Positions 1 to 5,376 of a DNA stretch of 5,413 nt are shown piece after piece. The notes under the pieces are model-generated. The model made no database searches, had not been told where the DNA came from, and saw only the letters and a program-made list of their open reading frames with translations. A program made the translations under genes and the position numbers. Where the stretch lies: assembly GCA_900556285.1 (NCBI GenBank), contig USOF01000108.1:1-5413 (forward strand), read 5' to 3'. The first letter of the stretch is position 1, and every line of letters starts with the position of its first letter. Source of the DNA: an uncultured Collinsella sp. GTDB taxonomy: Bacteria; Actinomycetota; Coriobacteriia; Coriobacteriales; Coriobacteriaceae.

Positions 1-285
1 AATATGGACGGCGTGGCCGATGCCGACCGCACGGCGCGTTTCATGAGCGTGGTCGCGCTGATCGACGCCGAGGGCTTCGTGCTCACCGGCACCGGTTCGT
101 GCGAGGGCGTGATAGGCCATGAGGGGCGTGGCGAGTTTGGTTTTGGCTATGACCCGCTCTTCCTGCCAAGCGATACTCCGGGCAAGACCATGGCGGAACT
201 CGCGCCGGACGAGAAAAATGCCATCAGCCATAGGTTCCACGCGCTTTTGGACCTCTCGTCCAAACTCTCCGCGGAGGCTAAGTAG
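1..285 (+). CDS. rdgB: RdgB/HAM1-family non-canonical purine NTP pyrophosphatase (C-terminal half, 5' partial)
   Basis: This family hydrolyses dITP, XTP and ITP to the monophosphate plus pyrophosphate in the cytosol, keeping deaminated purines out of DNA and RNA. The visible part is about 94 residues open from the first base, against roughly 200 for a full family member, so about half the protein lies upstream of the window. The methionine codon at 4-6 is internal, not the start. Family signatures are present in the expected order: TARF near the cut end, the substrate-binding FGYDP motif (142-156), a GKTMAEL segment, and the EKNAISHR motif (211-234) close to the C-terminus. The reading frame is intact to a TAG at 283-285. 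The next gene, dtd, begins at the following base, so the two are probably co-transcribed and translationally coupled. The identification is firm; only the N-terminal half is unseen. Confidence 0.93.
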   Translation, partial: NMDGVADADRTARFMSVVALIDAEGFVLTGTGSCEGVIGHEGRGEFGFGYDPLFLPSDTPGKTMAELAPDEKNAISHRFHALLDLSSKLSAEAK

Positions 286-732
286 ATGCGCGCCGTGGTG
301 CAGCGCGTCTCGTCCGCATCGGTGGCTATAGACGGCGAGACGGTGGGCCAAATTGGCCGTGGATACCTGGTGCTGTTGGGCGTTGGCCACAACGATACCA
401 GGGCGGACGCGGACAAGCTGTGGGGCAAGCTGGGCGGCCTTCGCATCAACGATGACGAGGACGGCAAGACCAACCTGTCGCTGGAGCAGGTGAAAGGCGA
501 GGTCCTGGTGGTTTCGCAGTTCACGCTCTATGCGGATTGCCGTCGCGGCCGTCGCCCGTCCTTCACGGCGGCAGGCGCCCCGGAAGTCGCCAACGATCTC
601 TACGAGTACTTTGTCTCGCTGGTGCGTGCGGACGTCCCCCATGTGGCGTGCGGCCGCTTTGGCGCCGACATGAAGGTTTCGCTGGTCAACGACGGTCCCT
701 TCACCATCATCCTCGACACCGACGAGCTCTAG
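286..732 (+). CDS. dtd: D-aminoacyl-tRNA deacylase (D-tyrosyl-tRNA(Tyr) deacylase)
   Basis: Dtd removes D-amino acids (and glycine mischarged on tRNA-Ala) from tRNA, acting in the cytosol as a homodimer. The 148-residue product matches the usual length of about 145. It begins MRAVVQRV, the typical family start, and carries the SQFTLYAD motif (residues 77-84, with Thr80 at the catalytic position known in E. coli) running into CRRGRRPSF. The C-terminal NDGPFT segment (135-140) contains the Gly137-Pro138 pair, the cis-proline gate that rejects L-aminoacyl-tRNA in this family. No key residue is missing. The start is fixed by GGAGG at 273-277, eight bases upstream and inside the end of rdgB, whose TAG abuts this ATG. 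A hairpin after the stop probably ends the rdgB-dtd transcript. Both genes are quality-control enzymes, one for nucleotides and one for charged tRNA. Confidence 0.96.
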   Translation: MRAVVQRVSSASVAIDGETVGQIGRGYLVLLGVGHNDTRADADKLWGKLGGLRINDDEDGKTNLSLEQVKGEVLVVSQFTLYADCRRGRRPSFTAAGAPEVANDLYEYFVSLVRADVPHVACGRFGADMKVSLVNDGPFTIILDTDEL

Positions 733-758
733 CCTCGTTTCCAAGATACGCACTTCGC

Positions 759-806
759 GGCGCTCCAGATTGTCCTCATTTGACGGATATCTGGGGCGCC
801 TCTTCT
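759..806 (+). terminator. Probable intrinsic terminator after dtd
   Basis: The arms at 759-770 and 789-800 form a 12-bp stem with one G-U wobble (T764 with G795) and an 18-base loop that can pair weakly inside itself. The following bases are pyrimidine-rich (TCTTCT) but not a clean T tract, so termination may be only partly efficient. It sits between the dtd stop and the veg promoter, the expected place for the end of the rdgB-dtd unit. Confidence 0.55.
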
Positions 807-823
807 ATGCGTGACGCTCTGAC

Positions 824-852
824 GTGCAATTTTGTTAGCAGGCTGCTATACT
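824..852 (+). promoter_or_regulatory. Probable sigma-70-type promoter for veg-ispE
   Basis: A good -10 element, TATACT, lies at 847-852, about 53 bases before the veg start. The hexamer 17 bp upstream (GTGCAA, 824-829) is a poor match to TTGACA, so the promoter rests mainly on its -10. Its position after the dtd hairpin and ahead of a well-placed ribosome-binding site supports it. The same TATACT hexamer recurs in the tatA promoter. Confidence 0.55.
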
Positions 853-892
853 GCTTCCGTTTGAACCTAAGTTGGGCGCATTATGCCCTTGT

Positions 893-897
893 GGAGG
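893..897 (+). promoter_or_regulatory. Ribosome-binding site fixing the veg start
   Basis: GGAGG lies eight bases before the ATG at 906. The same frame is open far upstream, into dtd, with another ATG at 807, but that region contains the promoter and the dtd hairpin. This site therefore decides the start. Confidence 0.85.
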
Positions 898-905
898 CTA
901 ACAAG

Positions 906-1199
906 ATGGAAGAGCTTGAAGTTAATCACGTGGACGAGATTCACCAGAAGCTGATCAACATGGTGGGGGAGCGAATCCGCGTCAAGGCCAATATGGGCCG
1001 CACCCGCGTGGTCGAGCGCATGGGCACCATCAAGACGGTTCATCCGTCTGTGTTCATTGTCGAGGTGGACGAGCGCCGTGGCCGTAAGTCCCGCCAGTCC
1101 TACCAGTACGTCGACGTGCTAACCGGTACCGTCGAGCTGTTTGATCCGGAGTCCGGCGAGCATATCTTTGTTCCCCTGGGAAGCCAGCTGGAGGAGTAG
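906..1199 (+). CDS. veg: Veg family protein (DUF1021)
   Basis: The product has 97 residues. It resembles Bacillus subtilis Veg: an N-terminal helical stretch, then a basic VGERIRVKANMGRTR segment (about residues 20-34), PSVFIVEVD (47-55), and the SYQYVDVLTGTVEL block near residues 65-78 that is typical of the family. Veg is a small cytosolic protein with an SH3-like barrel fold. In B. subtilis it is strongly expressed and linked to biofilm matrix gene control; its molecular action is unsettled, and I infer nothing more specific here. The length is slightly above the roughly 85 residues of the Bacillus protein because of an acidic C-terminal tail. veg lies next to ispE in B. subtilis too (with sspF between), so the pairing is conserved across phyla. 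The gene has its own promoter and drives ispE, whose ribosome-binding site overlaps its last codons. Confidence 0.88.
   Translation: MEELEVNHVDEIHQKLINMVGERIRVKANMGRTRVVERMGTIKTVHPSVFIVEVDERRGRKSRQSYQYVDVLTGTVELFDPESGEHIFVPLGSQLEE
1190..1196 (+). promoter_or_regulatory. Ribosome-binding site fixing the ispE start
   Basis: GGAGGAG overlaps the last codons of veg and lies seven bases before ATG 1204. An in-frame ATG at 1141 would give 21 more residues, but it overlaps veg and places the conserved N-terminal motif too deep in the protein. This site therefore decides the start and suggests translational coupling with veg. Confidence 0.85.
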
Positions 1200-1203
1200 G
1201 GCT

Positions 1204-2112
1204 ATGGCTCCTCAGTTCATCCTGATTACCGCGCCGGGCAAGATTAACCTATACCTTGGCGTTCATCCCCATGGGACGGATGCAAAGGCGGAGGAGTCCG
1301 GCTACCATCGCGTGGATACGGTTATGACCGCGATCGACCTGGCGGATACCATCGCCATGGCGCCTCATGACGAGCTGCTGGTTCGCATGGTGCCCGAGGC
1401 GGATTTTCCCATGGAGCAGAACTCCGCCTACAAGGCGGCCATCGCCATGGGCGAGGCGTTTGGTCGCGACCCCAACTTCGCGATCTTGATCGATAAGCAC
1501 ATTCCTGTGCGCGCCGGCCTGGGCGGGCCGTCTGCGGACGCCGCCGCGGTCATCATGGGTCTGTGCTATTTCTGGAAGATCGACGCCACAGATCCGCGTA
1601 TCGATGCCGTCGCGCGCTCCATTGGCTCTGATGTGGCGTTCTTCCTGTATGGCCCGCCGGCGTACCTATCCGGCAGGGGCGACGCGATGCAGGAAATGTA
1701 CCGGCCGCTCACGGGAACGCCGCTGGCGCTGGTAAAGCCCATGAACGGCGGGGTGAGCGCGGCGGACGCCTACGCTGAGTTCGATACGGATCCGGTTGCG
1801 CCCGCGGATATAGAGCCCATGCTCCAGGCTATGCGCGACCATCGCGAGCAGGATATCTTTGCGAACATCCACAACAACCTGGGTGCGGCGGCGCTCAAGC
1901 TCTCGCCCGAGATGGCGGACATTCTCGAGTGGCTCCGTGCGCAGGACAACGTCCGCGCCGTGGATGTATGCGGTTCGGGCTCGTGCCTCTTTGCGGTATG
2001 CAACACGCAGATGGCGGCCGAGAAGATCGCGCTGTCCGCACTTAAAGACCACGGTTGGTGGGCCCAGGCCGCCAAGATGGAGAAGAGCGGTCCTTTTATC
2101 GCTGTCGGCTAA
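1204..2112 (+). CDS. ispE: 4-diphosphocytidyl-2-C-methyl-D-erythritol kinase (IspE)
   Basis: IspE is a GHMP-superfamily kinase that phosphorylates the 2-hydroxyl of CDP-methylerythritol with ATP, the fourth step of the MEP isoprenoid pathway. The product has 302 residues (E. coli has 283). Motif 1 is APGKINLYL (residues 10-18), with Lys13 matching the catalytic lysine. The substrate-side GYH is at 33-35. The ATP-binding loop GLGGPSADAAA is at 105-115. SDVAFFLYG (142-150) supplies Asp143, matching the catalytic aspartate. The C-terminal glycine motif CGSGSCLFAV is at 256-265. Two oddities are seen: proline (codon 1528-1530) replaces the usual third glycine of GLGGGS, and residues 20-32 form a longer, polar loop before GYH than in E. 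coli. The gene follows veg by four bases and is probably co-transcribed with it. All catalytic residues are present, so I expect an active enzyme and the MEP route in this organism. Confidence 0.95.
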   Translation: MAPQFILITAPGKINLYLGVHPHGTDAKAEESGYHRVDTVMTAIDLADTIAMAPHDELLVRMVPEADFPMEQNSAYKAAIAMGEAFGRDPNFAILIDKHIPVRAGLGGPSADAAAVIMGLCYFWKIDATDPRIDAVARSIGSDVAFFLYGPPAYLSGRGDAMQEMYRPLTGTPLALVKPMNGGVSAADAYAEFDTDPVAPADIEPMLQAMRDHREQDIFANIHNNLGAAALKLSPEMADILEWLRAQDNVRAVDVCGSGSCLFAVCNTQMAAEKIALSALKDHGWWAQAAKMEKSGPFIAVG

Positions 2113-2156
2113 GCTGTACCCAGGTCCAGGGTTTGGAATAGGCAGCGTGATGATGT

Positions 2157-2187
2157 GGACGAAAAATATCTCTGGTATTTCTCGTCC
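2157..2187 (+). terminator. Inverted repeat after ispE, possible terminator or operator
   Basis: The arms at 2157-2168 and 2176-2187 pair over 12 positions with one mismatch (A2163 opposite C2181) around a seven-base loop. It could end the veg-ispE transcript. However, no T tract follows, and its 3' arm lies where the -35 region of the tRNA-Pro promoter should be, so a protein-binding role is also possible. Confidence 0.45.
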
Positions 2188-2195
2188 GCCTTTGG

Positions 2196-2201
2196 TACTA
2201 T
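2196..2201 (+). promoter_or_regulatory. -10 element of the tRNA-Pro promoter
   Basis: TACTAT sits 11 bases before the first base of the mature tRNA, giving a predicted transcript start about five bases upstream of it. No convincing -35 hexamer is seen 17 bp upstream; that place is occupied by the 3' part of the 2157-2187 inverted repeat. Confidence 0.5.
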
Positions 2202-2212
2202 AGTCGAGCTAA

Positions 2213-2289
2213 CGGGTTGTGGCTCAGTTTGGTAGAGCACTGCGTTCGGGACGCAGGGGTCGCTGGTTCAAATCCAGTCAACCCGACCA
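2213..2289 (+). tRNA. tRNA-Pro (anticodon CGG)
   Basis: A full cloverleaf can be folded. The acceptor stem pairs 2213-2219 with 2279-2285; the D stem is 2222-2225 with 2235-2238; the anticodon stem is 2240-2244 with 2252-2256; the T stem is 2262-2266 with 2274-2278 (one G-U), with loop TTCAAAT. The anticodon loop TTCGGGA gives anticodon CGG at 2247-2249, reading proline codon CCG. The C1-G72 pair and discriminator A73 (2286) agree with bacterial tRNA-Pro. The CCA end is encoded (2287-2289). It appears to be a single-gene transcript with its own promoter and terminator. Confidence 0.97.
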
Positions 2290-2298
2290 GAGCATGAG

Positions 2299-2328
2299 AA
2301 GGGACCGCTTCTTGCGGTCCCTTTTTTT
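2299..2328 (+). terminator. Strong intrinsic terminator of tRNA-Pro
   Basis: A perfect GC-rich 8-bp stem (2301-2308 with 2314-2321) has a five-base loop and is followed directly by seven Ts (2322-2328). Two A-T pairs (2299-2300 with 2322-2323) can extend the stem. It starts ten bases after the tRNA CCA end. Confidence 0.92.
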
Positions 2329-2336
2329 AGCTATTG

Positions 2337-2365
2337 TTGTGATACCGCGGCACCCGCGGTATACT
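2337..2365 (+). promoter_or_regulatory. tatA promoter with a palindromic operator-like spacer
   Basis: TTGTGA (2337-2342) and TATACT (2360-2365), 17 bp apart, form a good sigma-70-type promoter whose transcript would start near 2372, about 30 bases before the tatA ATG. A perfect 9-bp inverted repeat with a 3-base centre (arms 2342-2350 and 2354-2362) fills the spacer. It overlaps the last base of the -35 and the first three of the -10. Because it lies upstream of the predicted start, it would act as DNA, for example as a repressor or MerR-like activator site. The promoter is well supported; the regulator is unknown. Confidence 0.7.
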
Positions 2366-2391
2366 CATTCGAGCTTGTCTCGCTGTATTGT

Positions 2392-2397
2392 GGAGGT
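2392..2397 (+). promoter_or_regulatory. Ribosome-binding site fixing the tatA start
   Basis: GGAGGT lies four bases before ATG 2402. The open frame continues upstream through the tRNA gene, which cannot be coding. This site and the transmembrane start of TatA fix the start. Confidence 0.85.
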
Positions 2398-2401
2398 CTA
2401 C

Positions 2402-2677
2402 ATGTTTGGACTGAGGGCTCCTGAGCTCATCATTATTCTCGTCGTTGTCTTGATCATCTTCGGGCCTAAGAACCTGCCGAAGCTCGGCAAGTCTCTCGGC
2501 TCTACCGTCAAGAATATCCGCGAGGGTATGGAGGGCGACGATAAGGGCGAAACCAAGCAGGCCGAGGACGTTGTGGTCGAGGAGTCCAAGGAGGACAAGG
2601 AGATCGCAGAGCTCGAGGCCAAGCTCGCTGCTGCCAAGAAAAAGCAGGCAGAGGACAGCGACGCGGACGCAGAGTAG
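2402..2677 (+). CDS. tatA: Twin-arginine translocase subunit TatA/TatE family
   Basis: TatA proteins oligomerise with TatC to form the channel that exports folded proteins with twin-arginine signal peptides across the cytoplasmic membrane. The 91-residue product has the family layout: a short N-terminal region, one hydrophobic transmembrane helix (about residues 9-20, rich in Ile, Leu and Val), the hinge FGPKNLP (20-26), an amphipathic helix (about 27-44), and a charged Lys/Glu/Ala-rich cytosolic tail likely to form a helix or coiled coil (about 65-83). Residue 8 is glutamate, the polar residue at the start of the membrane helix; E. coli TatA has Gln there and TatB has Glu, so a TatB-like member is possible. 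The short length and the hinge favour TatA. No tatC or tatB lies in the window, and the gene appears monocistronic, with its own promoter and terminator. Confidence 0.9.
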   Translation: MFGLRAPELIIILVVVLIIFGPKNLPKLGKSLGSTVKNIREGMEGDDKGETKQAEDVVVEESKEDKEIAELEAKLAAAKKKQAEDSDADAE

Positions 2678-2680
2678 TCC

Positions 2681-2695
2681 CATCCCTTTGGGGTG
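2681..2695 (+). other. Small hairpin directly after tatA
   Basis: A 6-bp stem (2681-2686 with 2690-2695, one G-U) closes a three-base TTT loop four bases after the tatA stop. It has no T tract. It may protect the 3' end of the mRNA or be incidental, as the main terminator lies just downstream. Confidence 0.35.
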
Positions 2696-2702
2696 AGCAC
2701 CT

Positions 2703-2740
2703 GACCGGCTTGCCCGCAGGCTAGCCGGTCTTTTTCGTTT
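2703..2740 (+). terminator. Intrinsic terminator of tatA
   Basis: A perfect 8-bp GC-rich stem (2703-2710 with 2723-2730) encloses a 12-base loop that can form a further short GCC/GGC pairing. It is followed by TTTTT and, after two bases, TTTT. The position between tatA and greA fits the end of the tatA transcript. Confidence 0.85.
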
Positions 2741-2742
2741 TG

Positions 2743-2768
2743 TTGACAGTTGATCGTTACATCATAGT
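2743..2768 (+). promoter_or_regulatory. Possible greA promoter (perfect -35, weak -10)
   Basis: A consensus TTGACA stands at 2743-2748, right after the tatA terminator. At a 17-bp spacing there is no -10 hexamer. The nearest candidate, CATAGT (2763-2768), leaves only 14 bp and would place the start almost on the ribosome-binding site. A promoter must exist here if the tatA terminator works, but its exact form is unclear. Confidence 0.35.
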
Positions 2769-2783
2769 TGGGGAGATATCCGT

Positions 2784-3254
2784 ATGGACGCAAGCCAGAT
2801 CGTACTGACCGCTGAGGGCCGCCAGAAGCTCGTCGAGGAGCTCGCTTGGCGTGAGGGCGATTACGCCAAGGAGATCGTCGAGGACATCAAGGAAGCCCGC
2901 GCGTTCGGCGACCTTTCGGAGAACTCCGAGTACGATGCCGCCAAGGACAAGCAGGCCCAGAATGCTGCTCGCATTGCCGAGATTCAGGCCATCCTCGCCA
3001 ACGCTCAGGTTGCTGCCACCACGGGCGATCTGACCGTCTCCATCGGTTCCACCGTTTCTCTGATCGATCCCAACGGTGAGGTCATGGAAGTCACGCTCGT
3101 CGGTACCACCGAGACCAACTCGCTCGAGCACAAGATCTCCAACGAGTCTCCGGTCGGTCACGCCATTATCGGTCACGGCGAGGGCGACTCCGTTGAGGTC
3201 GTTACGCCTTCTGGCAAGACCCGCGTCTACACCATCGCAAAGATCGCACGCTAG
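2784..3254 (+). CDS. greA: Transcription elongation factor GreA
   Basis: GreA enters the secondary channel of RNA polymerase and stimulates cleavage of backtracked RNA, rescuing stalled elongation complexes. The 156-residue product has the normal length (E. coli 158) and both domains. The N-terminal coiled coil (about residues 8-76) carries the tip sequence ARAFGDLSENSEY, with Asp43 and Glu46 matching the acidic catalytic pair (Asp41 and Glu44 in E. coli), followed by AAKDKQ and the second helix. The C-terminal FKBP-like domain (about 85-156) includes SPVGHAIIGHGEGDSVEV and ends VYTIAKI. No key residue is missing. The start is supported by GGGGAG at 2770-2775, eight bases upstream. The gene stands alone between the tatA terminator and the hairpin before lysS; whether some transcripts continue into lysS is open. 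Confidence 0.97.
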   Translation: MDASQIVLTAEGRQKLVEELAWREGDYAKEIVEDIKEARAFGDLSENSEYDAAKDKQAQNAARIAEIQAILANAQVAATTGDLTVSIGSTVSLIDPNGEVMEVTLVGTTETNSLEHKISNESPVGHAIIGHGEGDSVEVVTPSGKTRVYTIAKIAR

Positions 3255-3280
3255 ACCACGGTCCCGCGTAAAGGTATGTT
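3252..3280 (+). promoter_or_regulatory. Candidate lysS promoter overlapping the greA stop
   Basis: TAGACC (3252-3257, including the greA stop codon) and TATGTT (3275-3280) are 17 bp apart, and each matches consensus at four of six positions. Transcription would start near 3287, inside the 5' arm of the following hairpin, so such a transcript would lack the terminator. The match is modest. Confidence 0.25.
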
Positions 3281-3282
3281 TT

Positions 3283-3315
3283 CGCTCCCTGGGACCGAAT
3301 CCTGGGGAGCGTTTT
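3283..3315 (+). terminator. Hairpin between greA and lysS, terminator or attenuator
   Basis: A perfect 7-bp GC-rich outer stem (3283-3289 with 3305-3311) continues into a weaker 5-bp inner stem (3290-3294 with 3300-3304, two G-U pairs) and a five-base loop, followed by TTTT and then AGTTT. It can end greA transcription. A second pairing, 3259-3265 with 3291-3297, competes with the inner stem. The hairpin ends only 22 bases before the lysS ATG. Confidence 0.6.
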
Positions 3316-3333
3316 AGTTTGAGGAGCTAACTT

Positions 3334-5322
3334 ATGGCAGAGAACCAGAACGTCGCCGATCAGGCCTCGACGCTCAACGACGAGCGCGCCACGCGTCTGG
3401 CAAAGCGCGCCGCCCTGTTCGAGGCGGGCCAGAACCCCTATCCCGAGCACTCCGAGATCGAGGACTATGTCGTCGACATTGAGGCCAAATATGCCGATCT
3501 TGCCGATGGCGAGGATACTGAGGACGTCGTGAAGATCGGCGGCCGCGTGGTCGCCAAGCGCGGTCAGGGCAAGATCATGTTTATCGTCGTGCGCGACGCT
3601 ACCGCCGAGATTCAGCTGTTCTGCCGCATCAACGACATGGACGAGGCAGCTTGGAATACGCTCAAGGCTCTCGACCTTGGCGATATCCTGGGCGTGACCG
3701 GCGTGGTTGTTCGCACCAAGCGCGGCCAGCTCTCCGTTGCCCCCAAGAGCGCGACGCTGCTCTCCAAGGCCGTTCGCCCGCTGCCCGAGAAGTTCCACGG
3801 CCTCTCCGACAAGGAGACCCGCTATCGTCAGCGCTATGTCGACCTGATTGCCAACGACGATGTTCGCGAGACCTTCCGCAAGCGCTCGCAGATTCTCTCC
3901 AACTTCCGCCGCTTTATGGAGTCCGACGGCTACATGGAGGTCGAGACCCCCATCCTGCAGACCATTCAGGGCGGCGCTACGGCCAAGCCGTTCATCACGC
4001 ACTTCAACGCGCTCGATCAGGAGTGCTACCTGCGCATTGCTACCGAGCTGCACCTCAAGCGCTGCATCGTCGGTGGCTTTGAGCGCGTCTTCGAGATCGG
4101 CCGCATCTTCCGCAACGAGGGTATGGACCTCACCCACAACCCCGAGTTCACCACGATGGAGGCCTACCGTGCCTTCTCCGACCTCGAGGGCATGAAGGCG
4201 CTCGCCCAGGGTGTCATCAAGGCTGCCAACAAGGCCATCGGCAACCCCGAGGTCATTGAGTACCAGGGTCAGACCATCGATCTTTCCGGTGAGTGGGCAA
4301 GCCGTCCCATGACCGACATCGTCTCGAACGTGCTCGGCAAGCAGGTCACCATCGACACGCCGGTCGAGGAGCTTGCCGCCGCCGCACGCGAGAAGGGCCT
4401 GGAGATTAAGCCCGAGTGGACTGCTGGCAAGATCATCGCCGAGATTTACGATGAGCTGGGCGAGGACACCATCGTCAACCCGACCTTCGTATGCGATTAC
4501 CCCATCGAGGTCAGCCCGCTTGCCAAGCGTTTTGAGGACGATCCGCGCCTGACGCACCGCTTTGAGCTGGTCATCGCCGGCCATGAGTACGCCAACGCAT
4601 TCTCCGAGCTCAATGACCCGGTCGACCAGGCCGAGCGCTTTGCTGCCCAGATGGCCGAGAAGGCCGGCGGCGACGACGAGGCTATGGAGTACGACGAGGA
4701 CTACGTGCGCGCCCTCGAGTACGGTATGCCTCCGGCGGGCGGCATCGGCATCGGCATCGACCGCGTGGTCATGCTGCTCACCAACTCCACGTCCATCCGC
4801 GACGTCCTGCTGTTCCCGCACATGAAGCCGGAGAAGGGCTCCAAGAACGGCGCCGCCGCCGCTAAGGCAGCTCAGGATGCCGAGGCTGTTGCCTCCTCTC
4901 CCTTTGTTGCCCCCAAGAAGCCCACGCTCGATTACGGCAAGCTCGCCATCGAGCCGCTGTTCGCAGACTTCGACGATTTCGATACGCTTGCCAAGAGCGA
5001 TTTCCGCGCCGTCAAGGTCAAGGCGTGCGAGCCCGTGAAGAAGAGCAAGAAGCTGCTGAACTTCACGCTGGACGACGGCTCGGGCGCCGACCGTACCATC
5101 CTCTCCGGCATCCATGATTACTACGAGCCCGAGGACCTGGTCGGCAAGACGCTTATCGCCATCACCAACCTGCCCCCGCGCAAGATGATGGGTATCGATT
5201 CGTGCGGCATGATCATCTCCGCGGTGCACGCCGAGAACGTTGCCGAGGGCGAGGAGCCCGAGGAGCGCCTGAACGTGCTGATCGTGGATGATTCCATCCC
5301 CGCGGGCGCCAAGCTGTACTAA
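3334..5322 (+). CDS. lysS: Lysyl-tRNA synthetase, class II, with C-terminal Trbp111-like tRNA-binding domain
   Basis: LysRS charges tRNA-Lys with lysine using ATP, in the cytosol. The product has 662 residues, against about 500 for E. coli LysS. The N-terminal OB-fold anticodon-binding domain spans about 65-150. The class II core follows: motif 1 FRKRSQILSNFRRFMESDGY (181-200) running into MEVETPIL, motif 2 around FERVFEIGRIFRNEG (249-263) with HNPEFTTMEAY (268-278), and motif 3 GIGIGIDRVVMLL (470-482) followed by LFPHMKPE (493-500), where a normal LysRS ends. An Ala/Lys-rich linker (about 501-530) then leads to a second OB-fold resembling Trbp111, EMAPII and the MetRS C-terminus (about 531-635): FDDFDTLAKSDFRAVKV, KLLNFTLDDG, TILSGI, DLVGKTLIAITNLPPRKMMG and SCGMIISA. 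An acidic tail ends at 662. GAGGAG at 3321-3326 supports the start. The frame is continuous, so the fusion is not an assembly break. Confidence 0.96.
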   Translation: MAENQNVADQASTLNDERATRLAKRAALFEAGQNPYPEHSEIEDYVVDIEAKYADLADGEDTEDVVKIGGRVVAKRGQGKIMFIVVRDATAEIQLFCRINDMDEAAWNTLKALDLGDILGVTGVVVRTKRGQLSVAPKSATLLSKAVRPLPEKFHGLSDKETRYRQRYVDLIANDDVRETFRKRSQILSNFRRFMESDGYMEVETPILQTIQGGATAKPFITHFNALDQECYLRIATELHLKRCIVGGFERVFEIGRIFRNEGMDLTHNPEFTTMEAYRAFSDLEGMKALAQGVIKAANKAIGNPEVIEYQGQTIDLSGEWASRPMTDIVSNVLGKQVTIDTPVEELAAAAREKGLEIKPEWTAGKIIAEIYDELGEDTIVNPTFVCDYPIEVSPLAKRFEDDPRLTHRFELVIAGHEYANAFSELNDPVDQAERFAAQMAEKAGGDDEAMEYDEDYVRALEYGMPPAGGIGIGIDRVVMLLTNSTSIRDVLLFPHMKPEKGSKNGAAAAKAAQDAEAVASSPFVAPKKPTLDYGKLAIEPLFADFDDFDTLAKSDFRAVKVKACEPVKKSKKLLNFTLDDGSGADRTILSGIHDYYEPEDLVGKTLIAITNLPPRKMMGIDSCGMIISAVHAENVAEGEEPEERLNVLIVDDSIPAGAKLY

Positions 5323-5376
5323 CGGCGCTTCGCGGCGGAAGGCTCTATGGTCCTTGCGCGTACATCAAAATGAGAA

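Noticed and set aside
537..905. N-terminal extension of veg, giving 220 residues
   Set aside because: The extension overlaps dtd in another frame and runs through the dtd hairpin and the veg promoter. A good ribosome-binding site stands before ATG 906, and the family is short.
2213..2289. tRNA-Pro 3' end as an integration (att) site
   Set aside because: There is no integrase, no repeated tRNA 3' fragment and no foreign gene in the window. tatA and greA follow in ordinary housekeeping context.
2219..2401. N-terminal extension of tatA
   Set aside because: It would translate the tRNA-Pro gene and its terminator. TatA must start just before its membrane helix.
3290..3299. T-box-like sequence TGGGACCGAA before lysS, close to the conserved TGGNACCGCG
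   Set aside because: Only 79 bases separate greA and lysS, too few for the specifier stem and the rest of a T-box leader, and the last two bases differ. The resemblance is most likely chance.
3202..5229. A 675-codon open frame on the minus strand across lysS
   Set aside because: It is an antisense shadow of the GC-rich, codon-biased lysS. Its translation is a low-complexity Leu/Gly/Val/Asp-rich string without family motifs, while the plus strand encodes a complete LysRS.
5347..5373. Eight-codon open frame MVLARTSK after lysS with a GGAAGG upstream
   Set aside because: It is far too short to support without conservation data and lies just before the adapter.
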